Shown: positions 22,510-34,909 of the stretch, one piece after another | Position numbering within the stretch: position 1 is the first letter of the stretch | How the letters are laid out: each line of letters opens with the position of its first letter | From: Fasciola hepatica | Lineage: Eukaryota > Platyhelminthes > Trematoda > Plagiorchiida > Fasciolidae | DNA length: 64,000 bases | Direction of reading: 5' to 3' | Assembly: GCA_948099385.1 (NCBI GenBank) | Contig: CANUEZ040000168.1 | Span: forward strand, 6,115,001 to 6,179,000 | The notes under the pieces: model-generated | Databases searched by the model: none | The model's input: only the letters and a program-made list of their open reading frames with translations | Told to the model about the DNA's origin: nothing | Made by a program: the position numbers and the translations under genes

Positions 22510-23715
22510 GATGACTGAGCAAGCTAGTGCCGGGTACGTATATCCAGAGATCGGCAACAACCGCGAAACCCGTCGTGCGCTTCCGGGGGAATTTCTTCCT
22601 GTCATTCATACACAATACCATTCACGTCTACCCATTGTAGTTGCAAATGCCATTTGTGCAAATTTCATATATTTTGTTTAGGCGATTGAGAGTAGGAAAC
22701 AGATTATCAGCATTTCACTGTATTTGTCTTCGTTCTGTACTGCCCATTTGGATGAAGGGTACTCAATGATTCGAATATCTGGAAAGATAGTCAGTAGCTT
22801 CACCAACTGTACACAGGCTAACATCTAACGAGATGAAATTTTGTGCAACTGCTTCCGATCGTTGAACACCGCCAACCTGAGCTACAACCAACACCAATTT
22901 TTAAAATACAAAGTTTTACATGCTCTTTTTTACTGACGTAATCAAACTAATGTAGTCTCAAATCCCAGACAAGCTCATTGACAAAAGGCAGTTAAAATAC
23001 AAAATTAACACTGTATTTCAAAGCTGATGTTCAAAACACTTCCCACATCTTTTTCTACATTGTATCATCCGTTTTAAACAAGAGATCTCTACTTTCTCCA
23101 GCACACCCGCAGTTGTTCTTTTGCGTTTCAACGTGATGCACCTGTTCAAGTTCTCCCTGGTTTCGGGTTTACCTTCAGATCATTTCTTTTCGAGTAAGAC
23201 CACATATAAAAGTACAACGGATTTAGAACCAGAAACCTAGGAGGCCACTCAACAACTCTATTTCCTTCCGTCCAATGTCCCTCGAAAAGGCTATCACTAT
23301 ATATAGGCGAACACATGTCGTGTAATGGGCGAGTACTTTATCTTGCCGCAGCCATATCCAAGACTGTACGATTGCTTTTATTGCCTCCAAAACATGAGCA
23401 AGAATATTCGGCAGCATACCAGGGTGCGACCTTCCTACTGAGACTGGGTAAAGTTAAAGTTTTACCTGCGACTTTTCCAAGAAAAAAATAAGGACCCATA
23501 ATTTTTCTTCACGGTATTCTCCCCCTCGCCATCGCTAGTTTTAGAGTGAAATCGATCAGCGACGAATTAACTTAGATTCTCCTGGTCTCTTCGGGTTAGC
23601 ATTCTACTCAGGTGAATTAGAGACTCAGGACCAAACAAGGTGCATCGTACAATAACGCAATTCAGGTACCAGGTTCCAAACTCAAAACGACGGCCAACAT
23701 ATTCTAAGCACGACC
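22510..23715. other. Unassigned stretch
   Basis: One minus frame of 64 codons (23223-23417), nothing recognised. T-rich tracts lie at 23040-23200. Confidence 0.45.
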
Positions 23716-23779
23716 GGTGAAGATGGCGTTACTTAAATGGCTTCAGGTTGTCTTCCTGTTGATTCCGTTGTGCTAGTAG

Positions 23780-24800
23780 CCGTGACTGATTATCGTAGCT
23801 TCCCAGTGCACACAAGTGTTGTGAGTTGCTTCGAATGATTTCCGGTACCCGGACCAGCATACACATGACGTGGTACACAATGTCAGTAGGAAAACGATTT
23901 TTCCCAAAACTGACCTTGTTAAAGCATATCAGCAAATCCCTAAGGCTGCCATCACCACGGCTTTTGACCTTTTCAAATTCGAGCTTTCGGACTGTAAACA
24001 ACTACACAAGTACTCCAACTTTTCATTGATGAAATGCCCCGAGGTCTGTCGCTTGTATCCGGTTGTATTCATGACCATTTAATTTCCAATACGTCTCCAA
24101 CGGAGCATGCCATTTATCTAAGTCAGCTTTTCCAGTGTTTCGAAAATTTCGGAATTCAACTCAATACCAGTAAGTGGGTATTCCGAGTCACGTCCTTCTA
24201 ATTTCTAGGGCACCCCATCAACCAAAGTCGCTTAAAACCTCTCTCAGACAAACTGCCTAGTATTCTTCCATTTCCAGCAACTCAGACAATCACTCAGTTA
24301 CGCTGTGTTCTGGGAATTTCGAAGTATTAGCGTAGTTTCAATTTCAACTGTACGTGGATTCTTAAACTTTCAACCGATCTCGTCCTTTCTAGTGCCAAGA
24401 CGGCCCGTTTCACTCCCGAGATCTAAGCTGCATTCACCAGAACTAAACAAGCTCTTGCATACGCCACTGTGCAAAATTATCTCCACTCTGACCTGAGTAT
24501 ATTCTAACTATTGACGCATCCAATACTTTAGTCGGTGCGATACTACATCAAAGAGTGTGCTGTCAACTCGAGCCTTGGGAGTTCTTTTCGCGAAAGCTCA
24601 AGCAGCACAGGTGAGACACAGGGCCTTCTCTCTCTCTCTCGAAATCTTGGCTACTTAATTCATCAGTTCGTCACTCCCATCATCTTTTGAAGGGGCGACA
24701 ATTTCATCTTCACAATGATTACAAACCTTTGGCTCTTGCATTTTATACCAAGCTTGATCCTTACTCAGCCAGAGTGATGCACCACTTAAAATACATTTCT
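23780..24800 (+). mobile_element. Gypsy-like RT-RNase H remnant
   Basis: Plus frames show DLVKAYQQIPKAAITTAFD near 23905-23960, matching the RT motif that carries the first catalytic Asp. Remains of the region after the YVDD box follow (SEHAI.LSQLFQCFENFGIQ near 24105-24170). The connection domain follows near 24215-24300 with KPLSDK..SILPFPATQTI. RNase H pieces run from 24420 to 24780: ALAYATVQNYLHSD, LTIDASNTLVGA and YKPLALAFYTKLDPYSAR. The frame changes many times. The YVDD box itself could not be read. This family differs from the gypsy PR/RT at 5490-6625. Confidence 0.7.
24625..24640. repeat. (TC)n microsatellite
   Basis: About eight TC units inside the RNase H part of the gypsy remnant, where they disrupt the reading frame. 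Confidence 0.85.
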
Positions 24801-25520
24801 CAAATCATAACGGATATCTGCTGTTTGTGGAGTTGTTAGTGTTGCTACTGATAATTTACCCAAAGGGGTTTGATCCTACGCTACTCACAAAATTCCAAAG
24901 AGACAATCTGTCGTCACTGCGTCTGCACTTATCCATAACACTGGAGCTGAAGTATTCTTCTCTACTCTCCTCCGCTTTGATCATTTTAATTCTCCTTTTC
25001 GGTCCGGCATGTATTCACAGTAAGTACACATTTCTACTGAAACGGGTCATACAGGGAGCCCAGGACAGAGTTATTACCTTCCACCTACCTACGGGGCACG
25101 AATGCTACTGGAACAACGATCGTCAAAATAAACCACAACAGTTGGCTGAAATGATTATCATCGAAAGAAAATTCGGGATGAACGCCGTATTGTAAGTTGC
25201 GGAGATCCTAACGCTCATACTTAGATCTCCATACCTACTTTCTTTGATACAAGTGTTGTTGTCTGATGATACACTCACAAAGCCTCGACTTGCCGAGTTT
25301 CCTTTCATTCTGTGTCCTCGCAGACCGAACATGTGCAACCCCACGAAAGTACACTGCCTCCAACACTACAAAATGAAGGGAATTACTCACTGAGAGTCAC
25401 GCTTGATCGTCTGCATGTAGATACAACAGATTTGTTTGGGATGTGATGCAGGGAACTGTCAACGCAATTTACTGTCAAATTTTGTTTACCCACAAAAGTT
25501 CACCACATTTTGTGCGTGTT
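24801..25520 (+). mobile_element. Probable continuation of the gypsy remnant (degenerate)
   Basis: A 122-codon frame (24827-25195) follows directly and in the same orientation, at the place where the RNase H-integrase spacer would be. No HHCC or DDE motif was confirmed, so the assignment rests on position only. Confidence 0.3.
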
Positions 25521-25524
25521 GTGT

Positions 25525-25840
25525 TCACAATTCGGTAACAGAAGAAAGGCGCACGTGTATGAATAAACGTATATTGCCGTAGCAACGTACGGTAAGCCCC
25601 AGCACAAGCGAGCACGGGAAAACGCAAACGAATATGCCAGTGTGTGTCAGTCGTGTAGTAGTCGGAAATGTAAGACAACGGTACAGTCGGATTAAGCTGT
25701 ACTAGGTCGTGCAACACGTGGTACGATCTGATTGGTCAATGCTGTCCGGGACGAAGCACGGCAAACGTCAGCTGTGTAAGTGCGTGAGTGTGCGTACGCG
25801 GTTGTCTATCTAAGAACGTTTGTTCAGGCCAAACGCAACA
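25525..25840 (+). repeat. Dispersed repeat B, copy 3
   Basis: It contains the B landmarks: ttcggtaacagaagaaaggc at the 5' part, aacacgtggtacgatctga followed by ttgg, then cggcaaacgtcagctg, and a tctatctaagaacg 3' part that matches copy 1 at 6215. Confidence 0.65.
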
Positions 25841-25849
25841 CCACCCCTT

Positions 25850-26525
25850 ATCTGTTTGAGCTAAACGTAACGCTCAACTGGAAAACGTTCGCGAGTGGAT
25901 CTTTGGAACCGTGCGGTGTTTACTGCAGACACGTGAAAAGGGTGTAGTACTTGACGAAAGTGGCTTCGGTGGACGTCTCCCACAAAGATTCCGACTGTAT
26001 CTGTTTATATTTGATGGGACGGGAAGGTTTTCCTATGGTAATTTAGGTCGCCTTGACGGCTTTTGATGGATTTTATGGTGGTCTTCTGTAAAACCTCCCT
26101 GGAAAAGTTCTCAATTTTGATTCGACAAACCAGCGATGAGATAGACAGGACAGCAGCGAAACGTTTTTTTGTTTCGATGAACTGTAACTTTTCACGTGAT
26201 GCCTCAATACGATTCATAATTCTGACGAGGTTATCATTGTTCCGGAATAGAAATTTAGAAAGTAAATCGGATTACAGCATGTATTTAACCATTCAGTGCA
26301 TAATTTAGTGTCATTTTTTTCCAGTGTAGCTTGCACAGCAGGGTCAGTGCACGGTCTAATATTCAACTTTCATTCTCGAGGAATCTGAATTTGTGAAACC
26401 TGGGACATTGTGTCTCCTTTATTCAGTTAGTAAAAACGGAAAGTATGCATATACTGCGAGATGCAGATATTTTCGTCTCCTCTTATCGATCGCGTACGTG
26501 AAACGTTATTTTATATTTTACACTG
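25850..26525. other. Unassigned stretch with an open minus frame
   Basis: A minus frame of about 85 codons (26005-26260, including NRIEASREKLQFIETKKRF) is open and shows a plausible coding composition. No domain or convincing splice site was found. Confidence 0.3.
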
Positions 26526-26529
26526 TATG

Positions 26530-29500
26530 TGGTATGTACATACCGATCATGAGCGACTGCTAGATGCGAGCTCAGCGCAGATGGTCACCCATTTTTTCTT
26601 CCAGTATCACGGATCGTCGATCGTATGTTGTCCGAGGCGCTCCATATCTTTCTTTACAGTGCTCAACCACGTTTTCAGTTGACCATCAGGGCGACAACGC
26701 CAGCCCGTACATGGCGCAGGACAATGTTTGTCTGGATAGTTCTGTGTCGGGTCGCCGGAGTATGTGACCGAACCCCTGGAATTGGCATCGTTGAAGAAGG
26801 ACGCAAAGTTGGTCAGTGTCACAGTATCGCCTCATTATTTCGTCGTTTGATAGCCTTTTTTGCCAGCTTGTGCGAGGAATCCGGCGCAGACACCAGTGTT
26901 CGAACACCTCCAGCTTCCTATTATCTTTTGCTAGCGGTGGCCAGGTTCCACACCCGTACACGAGCATGGGTCGGGTAGCGGCACAGACGACGCGAATCTC
27001 CGTTCGAAGGCTAATTTTGCTCCGTGACCATAGCCCACGCCAGAAATGAAGCAGCGCTTTCTATGTATTGTCAGTCCTCGACATTACGTCATCCTTCGCG
27101 TGACCATTCGGAAACAGAGTTTACCCCAGATATCTGAACGATAGTACATTTTCGATCGCGGGACCATTGATGGACAGCTGCTGAGCTGACGGTCCAGGGC
27201 AAGTCAAAAAAGCCTTCGTTTTCGTTGTGTTGATTTCGAAACCAGTAATCTTCACGAAGCAATCGAGTCGGTCCGAGACTGGCTGGGAAAATCTTCCAGC
27301 ACGATGACGTCGTCTGCAAACTCCGGGTCCGAGATCCGCACTGTTGGGCTCAATTGGACACCAGGGTAATCAGTCAGGGTTTTGTTCATTGTCCAATCAA
27401 CTGCGTAGTCGAATGACAACGGTGGGAGAGGGCAGCCCTGTATAACATCGAAAGTAACTGCGAACACCGATGATTCTTCTTCGTACACTGGAACACGTGC
27501 GCTAGTAGAGGCATAATGAGCCCTCAAGATCCTTGAGAGTTTGGCAGGAATACCCCATAGATGTTCACGATTAACCGAGTCAAAGGCAACCCGGCAATCG
27601 ATGAAACAGGTTACTGTTGACAACTGGACCTTGTAGTGGTGTTCTAGTGCTCGGCGCAATGTGAAGGCTTGGTCCACGCAGCCTCTGCCACGGCTGAAAC
27701 CCCCTTGGTTCGGTTGAGTTCGAGAGTCTATCACAAATGAGAGACGATTGAGGAGCAGTACGCAGAAAATCTCTGCATTGATGTCAATCAAACTGGTTCT
27801 CCGGTAGTTCTCGCACTCAGTTTTGCATCCTTTCATAGGAATGGGTAACAGAATATGCGCACCCCGGTCCGTTGGAAATGTCTCTCCTCGTATAGATGGG
27901 AATAGCACATGGAACCTGTCGACTAGTGATGTCAAACAGGTCTTGTACACTTCTAGTGGTATACTATCTTCTCTAGGAAGTTTTCTGTTTTGCAACTGCT
28001 TGACGACCTTGGCGATTTCTGTCACACTTGGTGGCTTGCAGTTGATGTCGTACATCTCCACATTTGAGTAAGATGGAAGATCCGAGGTGTGACCGGAAGG
28101 TCGGTTAAGGATCCGGTGAAAATACTCTACCCAACGTTCGATTTTTCTTTGTTCGGGGATAATCTAGTCTACTAAATCAAGTAGGACGGATTCAGGCTTG
28201 CATCGCCCATTCGAAGCATTCCGAATGAGTCGAAACAATTTGCTGAAGTGACCAGTACCAGGAGCGGTCTCCATCTTCTCTGCCACTTCCGTCCTTTACC
28301 TCACGATCCACTGTGGCTAAGTGCAAAGCCTCTCCCTGTAGTCTTCTGCGTTTAGTGCTTCCTGCCATTCGGACCTCCTGGGCCTTGACTGATAGTTGCA
28401 AGATGGTCGCTGAGATCCAGTCTTTCAGCTGTTTTAAAGTCCCCCTTAGCTTCTGAATCCCGCGTTGGATGGCGCTGTCGCCTTGGTGGCCAGCTCAAAA
28501 CTTGGATCAACACTGTCGAGAAGGATATAGAGAACGGAGGCTTACGGTCAGTCTATAGTGCACGCCAATGGGAGAAAAACTGAATCGCGATTTGCGCTGA
28601 ACTCGCTTCTAACCACCGCGCACGGTCAGCTATGATAGGCCATATTCATGGAGTCGACTCATCCTCTAGCAGTAGAAAGTAAGTGACTGCCCTTAGCTTC
28701 TTCCAAGCAGCCTCCTTGACCACCGATTTGGTGATCTTCCACTGTTCTTCCACGGGAGGTCCATCCGTTTGCACACTAGTTACAGTAGGCAGCCGAACTG
28801 CGGTAGTATTCAAAAGAGCGTTGCGCTTTTCTGGTATTTCCAGGGATTCCGCATTGATTCGGCTCGGCGGTTGAACTTTGAGGCGCGCAGACAGGTGGAT
28901 TTTGAAGCGCACACATAAGGACGGGGTCCGTACAATTCGTGTTTCTTGTTACTGCCCCACAGCACGCTCGACAGTCCTCTTCCGATGAAGCTTAACGGAC
29001 TCGTGCTAGAATATGATTAGTAATGCGCTTTGCAACCATCGTTTGAGTACCAGGTCAGCAGATGTCTTCTGGGGTGTTGAAAGCTCGTGTTGTAGATGAC
29101 TAATCTGTTAGCATCAGCCAAAATCACTGGACGATTTCCATTCTTCCAACGTTGGCCAAGTCCAAACTTTCCCAGGACATGGCGAGTGGACTCGTCCGAG
29201 AGGTCTGTTCGTGCGTTCCAGTCACGGGTGATGAAGAGTATGCCACTGATTAAAATACGATTGGTTGGATCTTGTGATTTGTCGTAGAGGTCACCTATAT
29301 TTGTATTTTCAGCCGCATTTGTCGGTGCATAGATAGCAATCACCAAGAAGCTGTGATGAGAACCCTTAAAGTATGTTAAGGCCACTCTCGAAGAAATGTG
29401 TTACTAAGAAATCAGGGCGTTGTTCGCTTTCTTGCTCAATGCGAATGCGACACTATGGTGTCCAAAGTTGTTCTCAGGATCACTGTAATAGAGCCAATAA

Positions 29501-29880
29501 ACTATGCACTCCCAGAGCCTTAACACAGAGTGCCGGAACAGAGCAGTCGAACTTCCGAAAGGCTGGCAATGTCTACATGGTGATCATGTAGTGTTCACTT
29601 AGTGATACTCTGGCTACCTGCATCTAGTAGCACTCTCACACCAACAGGATGTGTACCTGTTTTCTACACTAAAGGGTTCCAGCTCGCTGTTTGGTCGCCT
29701 CGATCGCTGGGACACGAGGCGCGTCGCTTACCGGGGACGCCTTGGCATGATAAGGGTGCGTAAATTCCCAATGACCCGTGGAGGGTCTTGGGAATAATGG
29801 TACGAAGCGTTTTCCTCAGCACCATTCGGGACTTTAGTGAAATTCTGTAGGTAGTCTGGCAACTGGAGACGACAGAAGAC
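26530..29880 (-). mobile_element. RTE-like LINE, nearly full length, disabled
   Basis: On minus: endonuclease start (DAGSQSITK, VDIASLSEVRL, 29600-29690), endonuclease core (VIAIYAPTN, RDWNARTDLSDESTRHVLGK, WYSNDG, 29017-29385), a linker (28100-28910), and an RT frame of 269 codons (27252-28061). The RT has NRKLPREDSIPLEVYK, MKGCKTECENYRRTSLID, QPNQGGFSRGRGCVDQAF, CFIDCRVAFDSVNREHLW, IQGCPLPPLSFDYAVDW and the catalytic box EFADDVIVLED. The C-terminal part (26540-26970) has HWCLRRIPR and DGQLKTWLSTVKKDMERLG. In GDWNAR the Gly-Asp is altered to TRDWNAR, and stops break the endonuclease. The RT frame is unusually long and intact for this window, suggesting a relatively recent copy. The same family lies at 53220-56565. 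Confidence 0.85.
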
Positions 29881-29889
29881 ATCGAAAGG

Positions 29890-32730
29890 TGGCCGCAGAC
29901 TTTAACCCGACCTGGTGTGACAATACAACTGAGAATTGACGCTTACTTCTCAGGTGCTTCATTTCTCAACGAACAATTCCATAGCTCAGTCCTGTGGACA
30001 GAATCAAAGGCCGTTCGGATGTTCAGGAACACGACGATTGTTGGTCTTTGGTAGGTGTGACGTTGCTCTAGCAGCTGTCCGATGGCAAAAATCTGATGGA
30101 TACATCCACGACCATCACGAAACCCAGCTCGCTTCTCTCATTTAGGCTCTTATCGCGTTTGGTACAACCTGCGAAGTATGACAAACGCAAGCGGCTTCGA
30201 CGCTATTGGGATACGGTTTACACCCCTATGGTTAGCTCAGTCACTGCGCGAGCCCTCCTTGATGATGGGGACAACGATCGATTCCCCCCACAAAGAGGGA
30301 ACCTGCTCGGAATTCCAAGACTTTGAGAACTAAACATGAAGTTTTCTAGCGAGCTGCACACCACCATCATTAGAAAGGGCTGAGGAAGGCCATCGGAGTC
30401 AGGCGCTTTGTGATGTCCTGAGGCCCAGATTTCCTTTCCGGATCTTCACTTCGGCAGGCGGATCTGTCGGAACAGACCACGGAACGTGTGCCGGAACAGC
30501 TCTGGGGAAGGATGACGCTGGAAGCCTGTTAAACTGTGCTCTAAAGTGCCCCGCCGAGCGTACAAGAGGTCGTTGCAGACTGTGAATGGGCGAACCGTCA
30601 GCTTCACAGATTGTTTCGCTCACACCCAGAGTCTACCTACCGGTGACTTGGATGAGGTGAAACAGCTTGTGGGAATTTTCCATAGCGGCATTATGTTCCA
30701 TTTCTGGTGCTTTCTGAAACCATTAGATTTCGCGATCCCTACGCCGACTTGCGTTGAGTTTTCATCTCGTTGCGAGCCGGGCTTCATTATGCTCACAATC
30801 AGCCGGGATGAACTGGCCTACATCAGGAAGGTTTATAAACTCAGCAGAAATCCGGGGTGTCACGACACGGCGAGTCAGGTTACAACTCACTATGCTAACA
30901 GAATACAAAGCATCTTTACTAAGCGATCAGCGCTGGTTGATGTTATCTGGTGGCGATAATCCAAGCTTTTCAGCTAGAGCGTTTCGGAAAGTTGAAAGAC
31001 AAGACGGATCACACAGCTTATCACAGTTTAACTGCTACAGCATCGTACTTTTGGCACGCCCACCAAAGCACATGGACAACTTAGTAGGAACTAGTGCGGG
31101 GTCGGAATAAAGGAGGGTGCTTCAGTACGAGCAGCAGTCTTGTATGCAACCCCGACATTTATGGCTTATAGCGATGTGATCTATCTGGGTCTACTGTTGA
31201 CTCAAAGAAGACACGCCACATGACGTACCGACAATTGAAGCGTCTAAAGTTCGTACTGGCGAGGAACTGGCAACGGTCTGAGCATGAGGTGAAAAATCGT
31301 TTCCCGTTTTCTGAGCTACAAGAATCTAGCCCGGTAGGGCTTCCTAACCACGGCTCGTTCGATGACAGCCGATCAGCTCGAGCATTCAGGTCCGCCAAAA
31401 TCACGATATCGGTCCGGCTTGCTTTGTGTAAAAGGTCGTGAAGCTTTTGGTAAAAATGATCTTTGATAGCATCTGGACTGCAATCTTTGGATGCATACGG
31501 CGAAACGACAAACAAATTGCCTCTACCGGAACGGTGACTGCTCACTTTGTGCAAACCCCTGAGTCTCACAGCGCATAAACAACTGTCGACTGTGATCCAG
31601 CCTAGCAGCGCCGCTGCGTCTCTTTCATTGAGAGCAATACCAGTGCCAGCAAGACCAGAAGCCGCAGCCTCAGCGTCCCCAGAGGGGCATAAGTGAAACT
31701 TCATGGAAGGATTCGATGGGGTCGTCAATCGAATGATGGAACTGGAGTCTTGAATGTGAGTCTGTTCAATGCAACACACATCGATGGTGAGGGATTCAAG
31801 CGTACGAGCTGAACCCACCTGTTGTCCCATACGCATCAGGGTTCGCACGTTGAACGTGGCTAGCACGAAGCAGGGCATCATCCAGTGGTAGCAGGTCTAG
31901 TCATACTGGGAAGCTAGTCGAAGAAGGACGAGAGAACATAGCCATGACTTCCACCAGTGGCACTACCGGAGACACGGTCGACCGAGGATCCCGTGGGGTC
32001 TGATAAAGGAGGAGAGTGAGGAGAAGGATTGGAGATTGCGAGGTAGGTTTCTGTGTACAGTGTGAGACAGCTATCTTGTGCACGCTTGAAAAGACTGTCA
32101 ATCATCGTACGAACTGCGTTTTCTGTGGTTGTTGCGCTGTAGGCTGTTGTATAACTCGGTCGCTCAGTCCAAAGTAGGCATTTCTATTCGAGAATGGACC
32201 TCTGATCTTTGCGCCGCCAAGCGCGTTTTGAAAGGCAACATTGTGGGTCCAAATGAATCTGTGGTCAATTGTATGATTCACTTGCCTCTTCTGGGAGCTT
32301 CTGGGAGCCAGTGACTGAATGCTCAGTTCATTCGCCCTTCGGATGGGGGTGGACATCCTGGGTGCGTAGTACACCCATGCGCCACAGATGTCAATGAGCA
32401 TAGTTCTGTAAGCGTCATGCATCACCCGTTGTTGACTTTGAATCAGGGTTTAGCCATCTCTCGTAGGCTTACTATCTCTCAGCCAACTAGGTGGAAAGCA
32501 CGGGGTGTTGGCTTTCGTCCTCTTACTTAAGTTGGAACACCTCCGTCACGAGAAGGCAGTGAGAAGGACTTCCTCGGCAGAGGCTGTGTTAGACGCACGG
32601 TCACTTGGGGAGCATTTCGAGAGACTTTCAGGTGGAGTAGCCTTCTCGAAGCCTGCGGCACCCACCAGCAACCATACTAAGGCATTTGGAGGCGCTTTTC
32701 CGGGCTCAAGTTTTGGTTACTACCTCAAAG
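29890..32730 (-). mobile_element. APE-type LINE with long 5' UTR, truncated RT
   Basis: On minus the 5' region (32730-32100) precedes an endonuclease frame of 240 codons (31159-31881). That frame begins FVLATFNVRTLMRMGQQVG and holds VCCIEQTHIQD, FVVSPYA and IVILADLNARADR. In this copy the usual SETR is EQTH, and the GDFN motif reads ADLNAR. RT parts follow: EADGSPIHSLQRPLVRSAGH (30560), VPIIKEGSR (30250), REAGFRDGRGCIHQIFAIGQ (30130) and motif A remains VFLNIRTAFDSVHRTELW (30010). The palm with F/YADD and the C-terminus are missing because the RTE-like element starts there. Its 5' UTR has a relative at 16600-17175. Confidence 0.8.
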
Positions 32731-32734
32731 TATG

Positions 32735-33340
32735 ATTGATTCAACCGTGACACGAACCAGATCATAAACAAACGAGAAAGTTAAAGGTGCAAATTGCACG
32801 GACGAACTAGATGTGAGTGCACCACTGACAGCAGCTTGTTCTTATTTCGCTCAATATCTTCAGTTATCCGGTAGGCAGATCTCGTGAAACCCAATTCAAT
32901 TAATGACTGTCTCAGAGGAAAATACACACTGAGGAAGTTTAACGTTGGACATGTATTGCACGCATTCCAAACATCGTAACCTGCTTAGATTAAGCGCTTG
33001 GTCTGGGGACTGATCTTAATCCCGCGATATAATAAAGGAAATTTTTTTAGCGCACTCCTATTTTGTGCGATTTTTCATGAACGTATATACATGCGATCGT
33101 GAAATCTAATATCTTGTCCCATCATCATATTGGGATCAAGTATTGGATTTGAATTTTGACTTGATCAAATTGATTTTACCTCAGAAAGTATGCCTGAAGG
33201 ATGCGAAATGCGATCCTATGATGAAAAGCATCACCTGGAGGTCAAATGCAGTGACCTTTTTTGCTCAGAACAGAAAAACATCGATCGGACATACTTCCAA
33301 TAAGATTTCAGATTATCTCAATTTCGAAGTTCTGCCTTTC
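32735..33340. other. Unassigned stretch
   Basis: AT-rich; a 67-codon plus frame (33143-33346) is unrecognised. Confidence 0.45.
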
Positions 33341-33344
33341 AGTT

Positions 33345-33410
33345 AGGATACTAGACCTGAGTGCGTGAATGACACCGGATACTCCTCCGCTTGCATAAAC
33401 TCGCTTCGTT
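33345..33410 (+). repeat. Possible SINE tail fragment
   Basis: The block accggatactcctccgcttg followed by cataaactc resembles cgcgtatacctcctccttta followed by cataaactc in the tRNA-derived SINE at 36927-37265. It is short, so it could be chance. Confidence 0.35.
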
Positions 33411-33426
33411 AACGAGCCCACAAATA

Positions 33427-33670
33427 TCATCATCATCATCATCGTACAGCATTAAACAGCACGGCAACCCCAACTGACTACTACCTTTCTCAATATGTTG
33501 CATGTAGCAGTGGAGCAAATGAATATACAAGATGGAGAGGGAGTGGACCTACAGGAGTGGGAAAAGGAGAGAACGCCGTAGTAACTAGCACACGAAATAC
33601 ACAGTCTAACCGTACAGAAGCACATTGATCAATAATTCTGACTCGACGGAAAGTTTTCGATGGAGTTGGA
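33427..33670 (+). repeat. Dispersed repeat D, copy 1, with (CAT)n head
   Basis: Colinear with 48131-48415. Shared blocks are a CAT run, acag...aacagcacggc.a.cccaa.tgac, agat.ga..gggagtgga.ctac, a gaacgc..tagtaac/tagccaacac block, gaaatacacag/gaatacacag, gatcaat.attctga.tcga. The two copies diverge sharply after about 33660. Confidence 0.65.
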
Positions 33671-33959
33671 ACCGGGACTGTGAGCGGGCCAGTCAGTGAT
33701 TTTAATGTTTCGATAAAATAGCCATATTTTACTGAAATACGTTGTGTATGGTGGCGTTGTCTTGCTGGGGAAGGACGGATCCCCTCCGATATTCTGGAAT
33801 TGCAGAGTAATAAGTCAGTCGAGGTTCTGATGTACGAGTTAACTGTCTTCTTTCGTTCGAGAACCGTCCGAAAAAATAACACCCTCAGACCACCATAGAG
33901 CCTCCATTGAAAACTCAGCGATCGGAACGAAGCTCGCTGTTTCCTGCTTCATGCCAATA

Positions 33960-34905
33960 GCACCTTATTCCGTCGGGGCCGTCCAACCTAAACACTTTTC
34001 GCTAAATGTCTCGTCATTTAATTCAGCCTTCCAACTAATGTGATTTCTAACCCTTTTACTATCTGGGACGACTTTAGACCTGGTAGACAAGTTCTATTAT
34101 TTGGGCAGCTGCATTTTACCCGGGGTTTGGATATCGGATGACGTGTCTTTGCATATACAGAAGGCTCGTTTGGCTTTTGCCAACCGGAGTAATCTGTGGT
34201 GTCGATATGACATCCGTTCATTTGTCAAGAGTCGGGTTTATGCTGCAGCAGTCAGGCCAGTGTTTCTGTATGGTTGAGAGACATGACCACTACGGGTGGA
34301 GGACAAACGAAGATCGTCGGTATTTGAACAACGATGTCTTCGTAATATTGCTCGAATCTGGTGGGAACACTGTGTGAGCAATGCTGAGGTTCGGTGGAGT
34401 CTTAGGCTCACGAGCCAAGTCAGTAGATGGAGCACTCAAGCTCACCAGTCTAATATGGTTAGGACTTGTTGCACATGTTCTCTGACAAGATCCCTCGGAG
34501 CACCGTGTTTGCTGAGGCAGTTAGCGGTTGAAAGATGAGTAAGATTGGCCAGTCCATAACATGGAGGAAAGGTACAAAGAATCTAACTTGTGGATTTGAC
34601 CATGTAAGGCGAGTTAGACTTCTTGGGTGGGGTCCAAGAGACACTCCTACTCAGTGGTTAGACACATTAGAGGAAATGGCTAGGTGTTGCGATCACTCGT
34701 GCTCTTTTATCCACAACCTTTCCCTATCAACTTGTTATTAATATTTGCAAATCTTTTATTTTTCGTTTAATATTTCTATCCTTTCTCATTGCTTCTGATT
34801 GAGACAGTTGCCAGGAGATTGCAACCAAAGCCACCATACATACTGCGTGTATAGTGGTTGTCTGAAGTGAGCTGAACTGGTGGTGGTGCGAGGATTCAAA
34901 CTGCT
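33960..34905 (+). mobile_element. LINE 3' end (RT C-terminal region and 3' UTR)
   Basis: Plus frames give LVDKFYYLGSCILPGVWISD (34080-34140), RLAFANRSNLWCRYDIRSFV (34170-34225), VFLYG followed by a stop, LSVFEQRCLRNIARIWWEHC (34318-34375), VSNAEVRWSL, and later ITWRKGTKNLTCGFDHV, VRLLGWGPRDTPTQWLDTL (34555-34680). These are the C-terminal landmarks of fluke APE-type LINEs. The catalytic RT part is absent, so the copy is 5' truncated. A T-rich 3' UTR runs to about 34905. It resembles the 3' region of the LINE at 14330-16520. Confidence 0.8.
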
Positions 34906-34909
34906 GTCT

